The notes under the pieces: generated by a model
What the model saw: the letters and a program-made list of their open reading frames with translations, nothing else
Databases searched by the model: none
Told to the model about the DNA's origin: nothing
In this document: piece after piece, positions 1-6,350 of the stretch
Numbering within the stretch: position 1 is the stretch's first letter
Layout of the letters: every line of letters starts with the position of its first letter
Program-made: the position numbers and the translations under genes
Origin: an uncultured Ruminococcus sp.
Lineage (GTDB): Bacteria > Bacillota > Clostridia > Oscillospirales > Acutalibacteraceae
Length of the DNA: 15,570 nt
NCBI GenBank assembly: GCA_937892835.1
Contig: CALBHM010000123.1
Coordinates: forward strand, 1 to 15,570
Direction of reading: 5' to 3'

Positions 1-43
1 GGTATGCTGTAAACCGAGCGGGCGAACACAGTTCGCCCCTACA
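1..43. repeat. REP-like palindromic repeat, partial copy
   Basis: The hairpin GGGCGAAC-ACA-GTTCGCCC (20-38) is followed by CTACA. The same segment, preceded by a similar GTAAACC stretch, recurs as the right half of the 72-bp element at 4679-4750. Only this half is in the window, so the other half may lie to the left. Short GC-rich paired palindromes of this kind are commonly scattered between genes in gut Firmicutes. A function as transcript end or mRNA stabiliser is inference. Confidence 0.75.
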
Positions 44-71
44 GAAACAATCCATCTAATTTGTATTGTTT

Positions 72-107
72 AAAAAAAGGAACGCTGAAAAATAAAGCGT
101 TCCTTTT
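72..107 (-). terminator. Intrinsic terminator after pgcA
   Basis: Read on the minus strand, a 12-bp perfect stem (AAAAGGAACGCT / AGCGTTCCTTTT) with a 9-base loop runs into a T tract, 17 bases past the pgcA stop codon. It is a textbook rho-independent terminator for the pgcA transcript. Confidence 0.9.
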
Positions 108-123
108 AGTATCTGAATGATTG

Positions 124-1842
124 TTATATACCGAGGATTTTTCTGAAATCCTGACTTATTTTACTTTCAAGTGCTACAGCGTCACTGCGTTTATCAGCTT
201 TTGTTGTATAGTATGCTTTGATTTTAGGTTCAGTGCCGGAAGGTCTTATGATAACTCCTGCACCGCCTTCAAGCTGGAATGAAAGCACATCTGATTTCGG
301 GAGAGTGATTTCGGAAACAGTTCCTTCGGAAATATTTTTCTTTTTGCTTGTGAGATAATCAGCAAATTCAACGACTTTAAGACCGGCTATTTCAGATGGA
401 TGTGTATTGCGGAGAGAAGTCATGATATTCTGCATTTTTTCCATACCGCTTGCACCTTCAAACTGGAAGCTTTCCTGACTGTGAACATACTGACCGTATT
501 TATTATAAAGATTTTCTCTTGCCTGAAGCAGTGAGATACCTTTTGTTCTGTAGTATGCAGCCATTTCACATATAAGCATTGAAGCAACAACAGCGTCCTT
601 GTCACGCACATAGCTGCCTGCGAGATAGCCATAGCTTTCCTCAAATCCGAATATATAGCGGTTTTCCTCGCCTTTTTTCTCAAGGAATCCAATCTGTTCG
701 CCGATAAACTTGAAGCCTGTAAGGACATTAATTATCTCAACACCGTAATCTTCGGCAATTCTGTCAGCAAGAGCAGTTGAAACTATAGTTTTTACAGCTA
801 CAGGATTTTCAGGCATAGTACCTTTTTCAGTTCTCTGGCTGCATATATATTCAAGAAGCAAAGCACCTGTTTCATTTCCTGAGAAAAGAACATATCCGTC
901 AGAGGAAGGAACAGCAATGCCTACTCTGTCAGCGTCAGGGTCTGTTGCAAGGAGAAGGTCAGGCTTGCATTTTTCACAGAGTTCAAGACCAAGGGCAAGG
1001 GCTTCACGGATTTCAGGGTTAGGGAACGGGCAGGTAGGGAAGTGACCGTCAGGATTTTCCTGTTCAGGAACAACTGTCACATCATTTATGCCGATTCTTT
1101 TGAGTATTGCACGGACAGGCTTGTTTCCTGTGCCGTTGAGAGGTGTATATACAACTTTAAGACCGCTTGAAGCACAGAGTTCAGTATTTATACCCTGTTC
1201 AACAACCTTGTCGAAATAAGCGTTGATTACATCATCACCGATATATTCTATCATGCCGTTTTCAACAGCATTGTCAAAATCAGTATCTTTTACGCCTTCA
1301 AACATATCAACAGAGCCGATTTTTTCAAGAACTTTTTCAGCAGCGTCAAGAGTCATCTGGCAGCCGTCATCGCCGTATACCTTGTATCCGTTGTATTTTG
1401 CAGGATTATGGCTTGCAGTAACAACGATACCGGCATTGCATTTAAGGTATCTTACAGCGAATGAAAGCATAGGAGTAGGCATAAGCTCTTTATAGAGGTA
1501 TACCTTTATGCCGTTTGCAGCGAGAACGCAGGCAGCGGCTTTAGTGAACACATCAGAATTTATTCTGCTGTCATGGGCGATAGCCATGCATGGATTTTCA
1601 TATGTTTCGTTCACATAGTCAGCGAGTCCCTGTGTTGCACGTCTTATTGTATAGACATTAAGTCTGAAAGTACCTGCACCGATAACTCCACGCAGACCGC
1701 CGGTACCAAATTCAAGGTCACGGTAAAATCTGTCCTTTATAGCATCATCATTTCCTTTGATGGAAAGGAGTTCAGCCTGAAGCTCAGGGTCAAGCACAGC
1801 TTTTTCACACCAGAGATTGTACAATGATAATTCCTTGTTCAT
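124..1842 (-). CDS. pgcA: Phosphoglucomutase / phosphomannomutase (alpha-D-phosphohexomutase)
   Basis: This cytoplasmic enzyme of 572 residues interconverts glucose 1-phosphate and glucose 6-phosphate, linking glycolysis with glycogen and cell-wall sugar synthesis. All four family signatures are present in order. The catalytic serine loop TASHNP is at 142-147 (Ser144 is phosphorylated), the metal-binding loop DPDADR at 301-306, the sugar-binding loop GFEESYG at 399-405 and the phosphate-binding loop RPSGTEPK at 533-540. The length is that of the long PgcA-type Firmicute enzymes. The ATG is preceded by GGAGGA at nine bases, its own extended -10 promoter lies upstream and a strong terminator lies downstream, so it is probably monocistronic. 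Neighbouring glgA suggests a role in glycogen metabolism. Phosphomannomutase activity cannot be excluded from sequence. Confidence 0.95.
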   Translation of the reverse strand: MNKELSLYNLWCEKAVLDPELQAELLSIKGNDDAIKDRFYRDLEFGTGGLRGVIGAGTFRLNVYTIRRATQGLADYVNETYENPCMAIAHDSRINSDVFTKAAACVLAANGIKVYLYKELMPTPMLSFAVRYLKCNAGIVVTASHNPAKYNGYKVYGDDGCQMTLDAAEKVLEKIGSVDMFEGVKDTDFDNAVENGMIEYIGDDVINAYFDKVVEQGINTELCASSGLKVVYTPLNGTGNKPVRAILKRIGINDVTVVPEQENPDGHFPTCPFPNPEIREALALGLELCEKCKPDLLLATDPDADRVGIAVPSSDGYVLFSGNETGALLLEYICSQRTEKGTMPENPVAVKTIVSTALADRIAEDYGVEIINVLTGFKFIGEQIGFLEKKGEENRYIFGFEESYGYLAGSYVRDKDAVVASMLICEMAAYYRTKGISLLQARENLYNKYGQYVHSQESFQFEGASGMEKMQNIMTSLRNTHPSEIAGLKVVEFADYLTSKKKNISEGTVSEITLPKSDVLSFQLEGGAGVIIRPSGTEPKIKAYYTTKADKRSDAVALESKISQDFRKILGI

Positions 1843-1864
1843 AAAAAATATTCCTCCATTTCAG

Positions 1865-1882
1865 TCACTGTATATGCAGTGA
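1865..1882 (-). other. Small hairpin in the pgcA leader
   Basis: TCACTG and CAGTGA form a 6-bp perfect stem around a 6-base loop, between the predicted transcript start (about 1906) and the pgcA ribosome binding site. It may stabilise the mRNA or be an operator. No known riboswitch was recognised. Confidence 0.4.
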
Positions 1883-1912
1883 TGTTATTATATAAACCTT
1901 AACAACAGATAT

Positions 1913-1940
1913 ATTATAGCACATTTCTTATGACTTGCAA
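1913..1940 (-). promoter_or_regulatory. Sigma-A-type promoter of pgcA (extended -10)
   Basis: On the minus strand TTGCAA, a 16-base spacer and TATAAT are seen, with TGC directly before the -10 hexamer (extended -10). It lies about 70 bases upstream of the pgcA start codon. The weak spacing is offset by the TGN element. Confidence 0.65.
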
Positions 1941-2006
1941 AGAGATTTAATAATAAAATTTAAAAAATCCTAAAAAATAAAAGATTTTTAACATAATATC
2001 TCAGAT

Positions 2007-2867
2007 TTATCTGCCGGAAGAATGTTTTTTAGCATTTTTCTTTGCGATTTTTGCGAGTTTTTTTGCCTGAAGCAGAGAGAGAGGAGATTTTTTTTCAGGA
2101 CGCACATCATGGTCACCGGCTTCAAGTTCTTTATAATTTTCAGATACTATATTATCCTCGGCGTTTATGCTGTTAATCTGATTGTTATAGTTTATCTCCA
2201 TGCCTTTTATTTCAAACTGTTTATCCTGAGCATTTTCAAACATCATATTGCCGTTTTCCTTTTTCATGACAACAACAGGCTTTGAAACGGAACTGTCATC
2301 AGAAAAGCCCTCAAATTCTCCTGCAAGGCTGTCAGCGGATTCAATGTCAGCAAAATCCTTATGATTTTCAGAGCTTACTATATTGTCATGCCATTCGTCA
2401 TCAGAGGGTTCTGCGTTGTCCTGCCATTCATCAGAGGGTTCTGCATTGTCCTGCCATACATCGTTATCATCCTCTTTTTCAGAATGATATGCGGGAATAT
2501 CAAAATTATCATTTTTTCTGCGGATAAATGTAAAGATAGGCTGCATATGTGATGAATCAGTGTATACAAATGTTTCGCTGTTGCTTTCATTGTCATTTAC
2601 TATATATTCAAGGAATCTGAATGAAGGCAGAAAAACACATTCATATTCATCAACGCATATAATCTGCTTTATGTACAGATTTCCGAGAGTTTTCATAGTT
2701 ATGAATGCATTGTATTCAGAGCTGTCATTTCCGGTTGCAGTACCGAAAAATACTCTGCCGTCAGAAGCAAGTATAACTGTGATTTTCATTTCAAGACTGA
2801 AATAATTATCACCGCAGATATGCTTTTTCATTTTAAGAAAATCAAGTGCCGTTTTATATAAATCCAT
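2007..2867 (-). CDS. Hypothetical acidic protein with tandem peptide repeat
   Basis: I do not recognise this protein (about 286 residues). The start is placed at the ATG at 2867, because GGGAGG stands eight bases upstream on the minus strand. An upstream in-frame ATG at 2933 has no such site and lies over the -35 box. The first ~130 residues look like a compact mixed domain. A low-complexity, Asp/Glu/Ser-rich middle contains three copies of a ten-residue unit, D-E/V-W-Q-D-N-A-E-P-S. The last ~25 residues are strongly basic (AKKLAKIAKKNAKKH). No signal peptide or membrane segment is visible, so a cytoplasmic location is likely. It lies between pgcA and glgA, divergent from glgA, but no functional link can be shown. 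The acidic middle and basic tail suggest binding to a protein or nucleic acid, which is inference. Confidence 0.75.
   Translation of the reverse strand: MDLYKTALDFLKMKKHICGDNYFSLEMKITVILASDGRVFFGTATGNDSSEYNAFITMKTLGNLYIKQIICVDEYECVFLPSFRFLEYIVNDNESNSETFVYTDSSHMQPIFTFIRRKNDNFDIPAYHSEKEDDNDVWQDNAEPSDEWQDNAEPSDDEWHDNIVSSENHKDFADIESADSLAGEFEGFSDDSSVSKPVVVMKKENGNMMFENAQDKQFEIKGMEINYNNQINSINAEDNIVSENYKELEAGDHDVRPEKKSPLSLLQAKKLAKIAKKNAKKHSSGR
2370..2462 (-). repeat. Three 30-bp tandem coding repeats
   Basis: Two near-identical 30-bp units (2403-2432 and 2433-2462) encode D-E/V-W-Q-D-N-A-E-P-S. A diverged third (2370-2399) encodes D-E-W-H-D-N-I-V-S-S, with one extra Asp codon between. Expansion by slippage in this disordered acidic segment is the simplest explanation. 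Confidence 0.8.
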
Positions 2868-2903
2868 TTTTTTAAAGCCTCCCTGTCTGAATGATATATA
2901 ATT

Positions 2904-2933
2904 ATTATAATATGAAATGATGTTAAAAATCAA
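2904..2933 (-). promoter_or_regulatory. Candidate promoter of the acidic-protein gene
   Basis: The minus strand carries TTGATT, an 18-base spacer and TATAAT, ending about 37 bases before the chosen start codon. The -10 box is consensus, and the spacer is one base longer than optimal. Upstream of it (2940-3100) is A/T-rich sequence with short imperfect inverted repeats but no gene that I can support. Confidence 0.55.
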
Positions 2934-3106
2934 TGATTAATAACAGTTTTATTAAAAATATATAATTGATACGGCAAAAAACAGTCAGAGCGTATACAAA
3001 ATGCCGTTTGCAGAATGAAAAAAGGTTGTAAAGACAGAATTTGTACGCCCATAAACACGAAATATGCGGTTTGTTGTAGAAATAACTATAAAAGCATGAA
3101 AATCAA

Positions 3107-3135
3107 TTGACTTTTTTATTTAATTATGATATAAT
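3107..3135 (+). promoter_or_regulatory. Sigma-A promoter of glgA
   Basis: TTGACT, exactly 17 bases, then TATAAT. This is a near-perfect housekeeping promoter whose transcript would begin about 30 bases before the glgA start codon. It implies strong constitutive transcription unless a repressor acts here. Confidence 0.85.
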
Positions 3136-3174
3136 CATTTCATTATAATAAAAGTGAAAGGATTGGTAAACAAT

Positions 3175-4647
3175 ATGAAAAATATTCTGTTTGCAGCATC
3201 TGAATGCGAACCTTTTATAAAAACCGGCGGTCTTGCTGATGTAGTAGGCTCACTCCCGAAAGCTATTGACCCGAAAAAATATGATGTAAGAGTCATCATT
3301 CCTAATTATAAATGTATAAAATGGGAGCTTAGAAGCAAGTTTGAATACGTTTCTCATTTTTATATGGATATGGGAAAACATCCTATGCATGAATATGTAG
3401 GTATAATGACATATAAATATGACGGCATCACATACTATTTCGTGGACAATGAAAAGTATTTCGGCGGCGATACTCCATATACAGATAATCTTATGTTTGA
3501 TATGGAAAAATTTTTCTATTTCTGCAAGGCTGTACTTGCAATAATGCCGGTTATCGGTTTCAGACCTGATATAATCCATTGTCATGACTGGCAGGCGGGT
3601 CTTATCCCTGTTTATATGCGTTCAATATATGCTGAAAATGATTTCTACAGAAATACAAAGGCTATAATGACTATACATAACCTCAGATTCCAGGGCGTAT
3701 GGGATATCGAACATTTCAGATATCATACAGGTCTGCCTGAATATATGTATACCTCTGACAAGCTTGAATTTACTCCTGTAAATCCTGAATACAAGAAAAA
3801 TGCAAATATGCTCAAGGGCGGCCTTGTATATTCAGATATCATAACAACTGTAAGCGAAAGCTATGCTAAGGAAATCCAGACTGCCTATTACGGTGAAGGT
3901 CTTGACGGTCTTATGAGATGCAGAAACAATTCACTCTTTGGAATTGTAAACGGTATAGACTACAAGACTTATGACCCTCAGACCGATAAGAAAATATATA
4001 AAAATTTCAGTGCCAAAAATATCAGCGGCAAAAAAATTAACAAGACTGAACTCCAGAAAGAACTCGGTCTGCCGGTTGATGAAAATAAAATGATTATCGG
4101 CATAATCTCAAGACTTACTGACCAGAAGGGTCTTGACCTTGTAAACTGCGTTATGGACGGCATTGCTGATGATAATGTTCAGTTCATAATAATCGGTACA
4201 GGTACGGCTCAGTATGAAAATATGTTCAGGTCTTATCAGCAGTATCATGGTGACCGTGTTTCTGCTAATATTTTCTATTCAGATGTACTCGCTCATAAAC
4301 TCTATGCGGCTGCTGATGCAATGCTTATGCCGTCACTTTTTGAACCATGCGGTCTTACTCAGCTTATATCTCTCAGATACGGAACTCTGCCGATTGTTCG
4401 TGAAACAGGCGGTCTTAAAGATACTGTAAAGCCTTATAATCAGTATGAAGGTACTGGTACAGGCTTCTCATTCGCAAACTATAATGCTCATGAAATGCTC
4501 AATACTATAAATTATGCAAAACAGGTATTCTTTGAATCAAGAGATGAATGGGACAAGATGGTTGTAAGAGGCATGAAAGAAGACTTCTCATGGAGAGAAT
4601 CCGCTAAAAAATATGAGGCTCTTTATAACAGACTCTGTCCGCAGTAA
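3175..4647 (+). CDS. glgA: Glycogen synthase, ADP-glucose type (GT5)
   Basis: This cytoplasmic enzyme transfers glucose from ADP-glucose to the non-reducing end of an alpha-1,4-glucan. It has 490 residues, normal for bacterial GlgA. The start is set at the ATG at 3175, which places the family-typical MKNILFAASE at the N-terminus. A GTG seven codons earlier is in frame but overlaps the AAAGGA ribosome binding site. Hallmarks are the ADP-glucose-binding K-T-G-G-L (16-20), the TIHNL motif of the N-terminal Rossmann domain, the S-R-L-T-D-Q-K-G segment that opens the C-terminal domain, and P-S-x-F-E-P-C-G (386-393) with the conserved catalytic-site Glu390. It stands alone with its own promoter and a terminator downstream; no glgC, glgD or glgB is in the window. 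Together with pgcA it supports a glycogen-storing cell. Confidence 0.95.
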   Translation: MKNILFAASECEPFIKTGGLADVVGSLPKAIDPKKYDVRVIIPNYKCIKWELRSKFEYVSHFYMDMGKHPMHEYVGIMTYKYDGITYYFVDNEKYFGGDTPYTDNLMFDMEKFFYFCKAVLAIMPVIGFRPDIIHCHDWQAGLIPVYMRSIYAENDFYRNTKAIMTIHNLRFQGVWDIEHFRYHTGLPEYMYTSDKLEFTPVNPEYKKNANMLKGGLVYSDIITTVSESYAKEIQTAYYGEGLDGLMRCRNNSLFGIVNGIDYKTYDPQTDKKIYKNFSAKNISGKKINKTELQKELGLPVDENKMIIGIISRLTDQKGLDLVNCVMDGIADDNVQFIIIGTGTAQYENMFRSYQQYHGDRVSANIFYSDVLAHKLYAAADAMLMPSLFEPCGLTQLISLRYGTLPIVRETGGLKDTVKPYNQYEGTGTGFSFANYNAHEMLNTINYAKQVFFESRDEWDKMVVRGMKEDFSWRESAKKYEALYNRLCPQ

Positions 4648-4678
4648 TATCTTAACGCAAATTCGATGAATTGTTTTT

Positions 4679-4750
4679 TGTAGGGGCGACCATTGGTCGC
4701 CCGCCTGAAAATTCGGTAAACCTGACGGGCGAACACAGTTCGCCCCTACA
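4679..4750. repeat. REP/BIME-like paired palindrome
   Basis: A 72-bp element is bounded by TGTAGGGGCG and its exact complement CGCCCCTACA. Inside are two 8-bp hairpins, GGGCGACC-ATT-GGTCGCCC (4684-4702) and GGGCGAAC-ACA-GTTCGCCC (4727-4745). The two differ by a paired C:G to A:T change, so pairing is preserved. The right half matches 1-43. There is no coding capacity. It may be a non-autonomous mobile palindrome or an mRNA 3' stabiliser for glgA. Confidence 0.8.
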
Positions 4751-4802
4751 AGAAAATTCATTATTTTCAATCATAGAATTTTGATATCGAATTGGTGTTA
4801 AT

Positions 4803-4839
4803 AAAAATCCTCCGGCTTTTGAAGTCGGAGGATTTTTTT
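4803..4839 (+). terminator. Intrinsic terminator between glgA and spoIIID
   Basis: A 12-bp stem (ATCCTCCGGCTT / AAGTCGGAGGAT, one G-T pair) with a 3-base loop is followed by seven T residues. A preceding A5 run lets it act on the other strand as well. It ends the glgA transcript and insulates spoIIID. Confidence 0.9.
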
Positions 4840-4843
4840 GTAC

Positions 4844-4869
4844 TGAAATTATTTACATCAGCATATAAT
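4844..4869 (+). promoter_or_regulatory. Tentative spoIIID promoter (sigma-E-like -10)
   Basis: CATATAAT at 4862-4869 resembles the CATACA-T -10 of sigma-E promoters, with A/T-rich sequence about 12 bases upstream. No TTGACA-like -35 sits at the right distance from the TATAAT it contains. spoIIID is sigma-E-dependent in Bacillus, which makes this attractive, but the -35 match is poor. Confidence 0.3.
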
Positions 4870-4899
4870 TGTAAAAAAATCATGTCTGGAGTGATATTT

Positions 4900-5190
4900 T
4901 TGAAAGAAAACGCTGTATGTGATAATGTGCTTTGCGACAGAGCCGTTATTCTTGCTCAGTATATCCTTGAAAACAAAGCTACTGTAAGAGCCTGTGCAGA
5001 GCATTTTTCTGATGAATTCGGCATAAGCAAAAGCACTGTACATAAAGATGTTACACAGAAGCTTGCACTGATAAAACCTGAACTCTGTCCTCTCGTCAGA
5101 GAAGTTCTTGATATCAATAAAAAAGAACGCCACATAAGAGGCGGCATGGCTACCAGAAAAAAATATGAAATGCTCAGAAATTTAAAATGA
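4900..5190 (+). CDS. spoIIID: Sporulation transcriptional regulator SpoIIID
   Basis: In Bacillus this small DNA-binding protein modifies the sigma-E regulon in the mother cell during sporulation. The product here has 96 residues, close to the Bacillus length of 93. The helix-turn-helix with the family signature S-K-S-T-V-H-K-D is at about 45-52. It is followed by the conserved L-D-x-x-K-x-x-R-H-x-R-G-G-x-A-T-x-x-K-Y tail. The start is taken as TTG at 4900, because TGGAG lies eight bases upstream. An in-frame ATG at 4882 and GTG at 4891 lack a well-spaced site, and homologues start near here. It lies alone between a terminator and the rplM promoter. Its presence implies an endospore-forming host. 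The N-terminus is the only uncertain part. Confidence 0.93.
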   Translation: MKENAVCDNVLCDRAVILAQYILENKATVRACAEHFSDEFGISKSTVHKDVTQKLALIKPELCPLVREVLDINKKERHIRGGMATRKKYEMLRNLK

Positions 5191-5276
5191 AATATGAGAA
5201 ACGCAGAGATTTCAAGATATTTAAAGAGATATTCAGCGTTCTGAGAATATAAATTGATTTTTCGGGATTTTACCGC

Positions 5277-5305
5277 TTGACATTCCTCTTTTATTGTTTT
5301 ATAAT
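5277..5305 (+). promoter_or_regulatory. Consensus sigma-A promoter of rplM-rpsI
   Basis: TTGACA, 17 bases, TATAAT: both hexamers and the spacing are perfect, as expected for a highly expressed ribosomal-protein operon. Confidence 0.92.
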
Positions 5306-5310
5306 AATTA

Positions 5311-5352
5311 TCGTTGTCGTCCGGAGTATTCTTAATATACTCATCTGACGTT
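5311..5352 (+). ncRNA. Candidate L13 ribosomal-protein leader hairpin
   Basis: Just after the predicted transcript start a hairpin can be drawn. The lower stem pairs GTCG (5316-5319) with TGAC (5346-5349). After an internal loop, the upper stem pairs GAGTAT with ATACTC around a 7-base loop. Firmicutes often carry an autoregulatory L13 leader in front of rplM, and position and overall shape agree. I matched it by eye only, without a covariance model, so the family assignment is tentative. Confidence 0.45.
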
Positions 5353-5382
5353 ATAAATAATAAATATACGGAGGAATTTTAT

Positions 5383-5814
5383 ATGTCAACTTATATGCCT
5401 AAAGCTGACGATCTTAAAAACCGTAACTGGTATATAATAGATGCAGCTGGAAAACCTCTCGGACGTGTTGCTGCTCAGGCTGCTCATATCCTCAGAGGCA
5501 AACATAAACCTACTTTTGCTCCTCATGCTGACTGCGGTGACCACGTTATCATTATAAACTGTGCTCAGGCTGTCCTCACAGGCAAAAAACTTGAACAGAA
5601 ATCTTATATCTGGCATACAGGCTGGATTGGCGGTCTTAAGGAAATCAAGTATAAAGACCTTATGGCAAACAATGCTGACAAGGCTATGATGTACGCTGTA
5701 AATGGTATGCTCCCTAACAATACTCTCGGCAGAAAAGCTCTTACACGCCTCAGAGTTTACAAGGACGCTAATCATAATCAGGCTGCTCAGAAACCTGTTG
5801 CTTACGAGTTATAA
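5383..5814 (+). CDS. rplM: 50S ribosomal protein L13
   Basis: An early-assembling protein of the large ribosomal subunit. The product has 143 residues, the standard length. It shows the family core W-Y-I-I-D-A-A-G-K-P-L-G-R (residues 18-30), the L-R-G-K-H-K-P-T-F region and the M-L-P-x-N-x-L-G-R segment near the C-terminus. The ATG follows ACGGAGGA at about six bases; an in-frame GTG-type extension upstream would cover the leader RNA. It is the first gene of a two-gene operon with rpsI (18-base gap), the arrangement conserved in nearly all bacteria. Confidence 0.97.
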   Translation: MSTYMPKADDLKNRNWYIIDAAGKPLGRVAAQAAHILRGKHKPTFAPHADCGDHVIIINCAQAVLTGKKLEQKSYIWHTGWIGGLKEIKYKDLMANNADKAMMYAVNGMLPNNTLGRKALTRLRVYKDANHNQAAQKPVAYEL

Positions 5815-5832
5815 AAGAAAGGAGTTACGATA

Positions 5833-6234
5833 ATGTACGAATCTAAACAGAAATATTATTACGGTACCGGCAGAAGAAAAAATTCTGTTGCAAGAGTACG
5901 TGTATACAACGGTACAGGCAATATCACTATAAATGGCAGAAATATTGACGATTACTTCGGTCTTGAAACTCTCAAGCTCATCGTTCGTCAGCCTCTCGCC
6001 CTCACTGAAAACCTCGATAAATTCGATATCGTTTGCAATGTTGCAGGCGGCGGCGTTACTGGTCAGGCTGGTGCTATCAGACATGGTCTTTCAAGAGCTC
6101 TGCTCCTCTTCAATCCTGAACTCAGACCTGTTCTCAAAAAAGCTGGCTTCCTTACTCGTGACCCTCGTATGAAGGAAAGAAAGAAATACGGTCTCAAAGC
6201 TGCTCGTCGTGCTCCTCAGTTCTCAAAGAGATAA
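5833..6234 (+). CDS. rpsI: 30S ribosomal protein S9
   Basis: A protein of the small ribosomal subunit whose C-terminal tail reaches the P-site tRNA. The product has 133 residues. Visible hallmarks are Y-Y-G-T-G-R-R-K-N-S-V-A-R near the N-terminus, the G-G-G-V-T-G-Q-A-G-A-I-R-H-G core and the strictly conserved ...QFSKR tail ending in S-K-R. The start has AAAGGAG ten bases upstream. The coding sequence is complete, although an integrative element appears to begin at or near its stop codon. This is what is expected when an integrase uses the 3' end as attachment site and restores the reading frame. Confidence 0.97.
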   Translation: MYESKQKYYYGTGRRKNSVARVRVYNGTGNITINGRNIDDYFGLETLKLIVRQPLALTENLDKFDIVCNVAGGGVTGQAGAIRHGLSRALLLFNPELRPVLKKAGFLTRDPRMKERKKYGLKAARRAPQFSKR

Positions 6235-6307
6235 TCAGATACCTCAAAACTTGCGTATTTACGCACTTTGCGAGTGGTCAAATACTCTTTGGTCAACAAT
6301 TGGTCAA
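6229..6307. promoter_or_regulatory. Probable left attachment region (attL) of the element
   Basis: Between the rpsI stop codon and the convergent integrase gene lie a 15-base palindrome-containing stretch (TTGCGTATTTACGCA, 6251-6265) and three direct repeats TGGTCAA at 6275, 6290 and 6301. Short spaced direct repeats next to the crossover are typical arm-type sites bound by the N-terminal domain of tyrosine integrases. The crossover itself should lie in the last bases of rpsI or just after, but cannot be fixed without the right end or an empty site. Confidence 0.5.
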
Positions 6308-6310
6308 TTC

Positions 6311-6342
6311 AAAACCTCCTTGTTCGTGCAGGGAGGTTTTTT
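6311..6342 (+). terminator. Intrinsic terminator between rpsI and the integrase gene
   Basis: A 12-bp stem (AAAACCTCCTTG / CAGGGAGGTTTT, one G-T pair) with a 6-base loop ends in six T residues. It terminates rpsI transcription. The mirrored A4 run allows weaker termination of the convergent integrase transcript. Since it lies beyond the TGGTCAA repeats, it is probably supplied by the element, replacing the native rpsI terminator. Confidence 0.88.
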
Positions 6343-6350
6343 ATTTGCCT

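Noticed and set aside
2971..3062. Leader RNA or riboswitch upstream of glgA
   Set aside because: ACGGCA/TGCCGT and GCGTATACAAA/TTTGTACGC can be paired, but they lie upstream of the strong glgA promoter and would not be in its transcript; pairing is imperfect.
4588..4770. 60-residue open frame on the minus strand over the glgA end
   Set aside because: It consists mainly of the REP-like palindrome plus antisense glgA sequence.
5809..6084. 91-residue minus-strand frame inside rpsI
   Set aside because: It is a shadow of rpsI, which is unmistakable.
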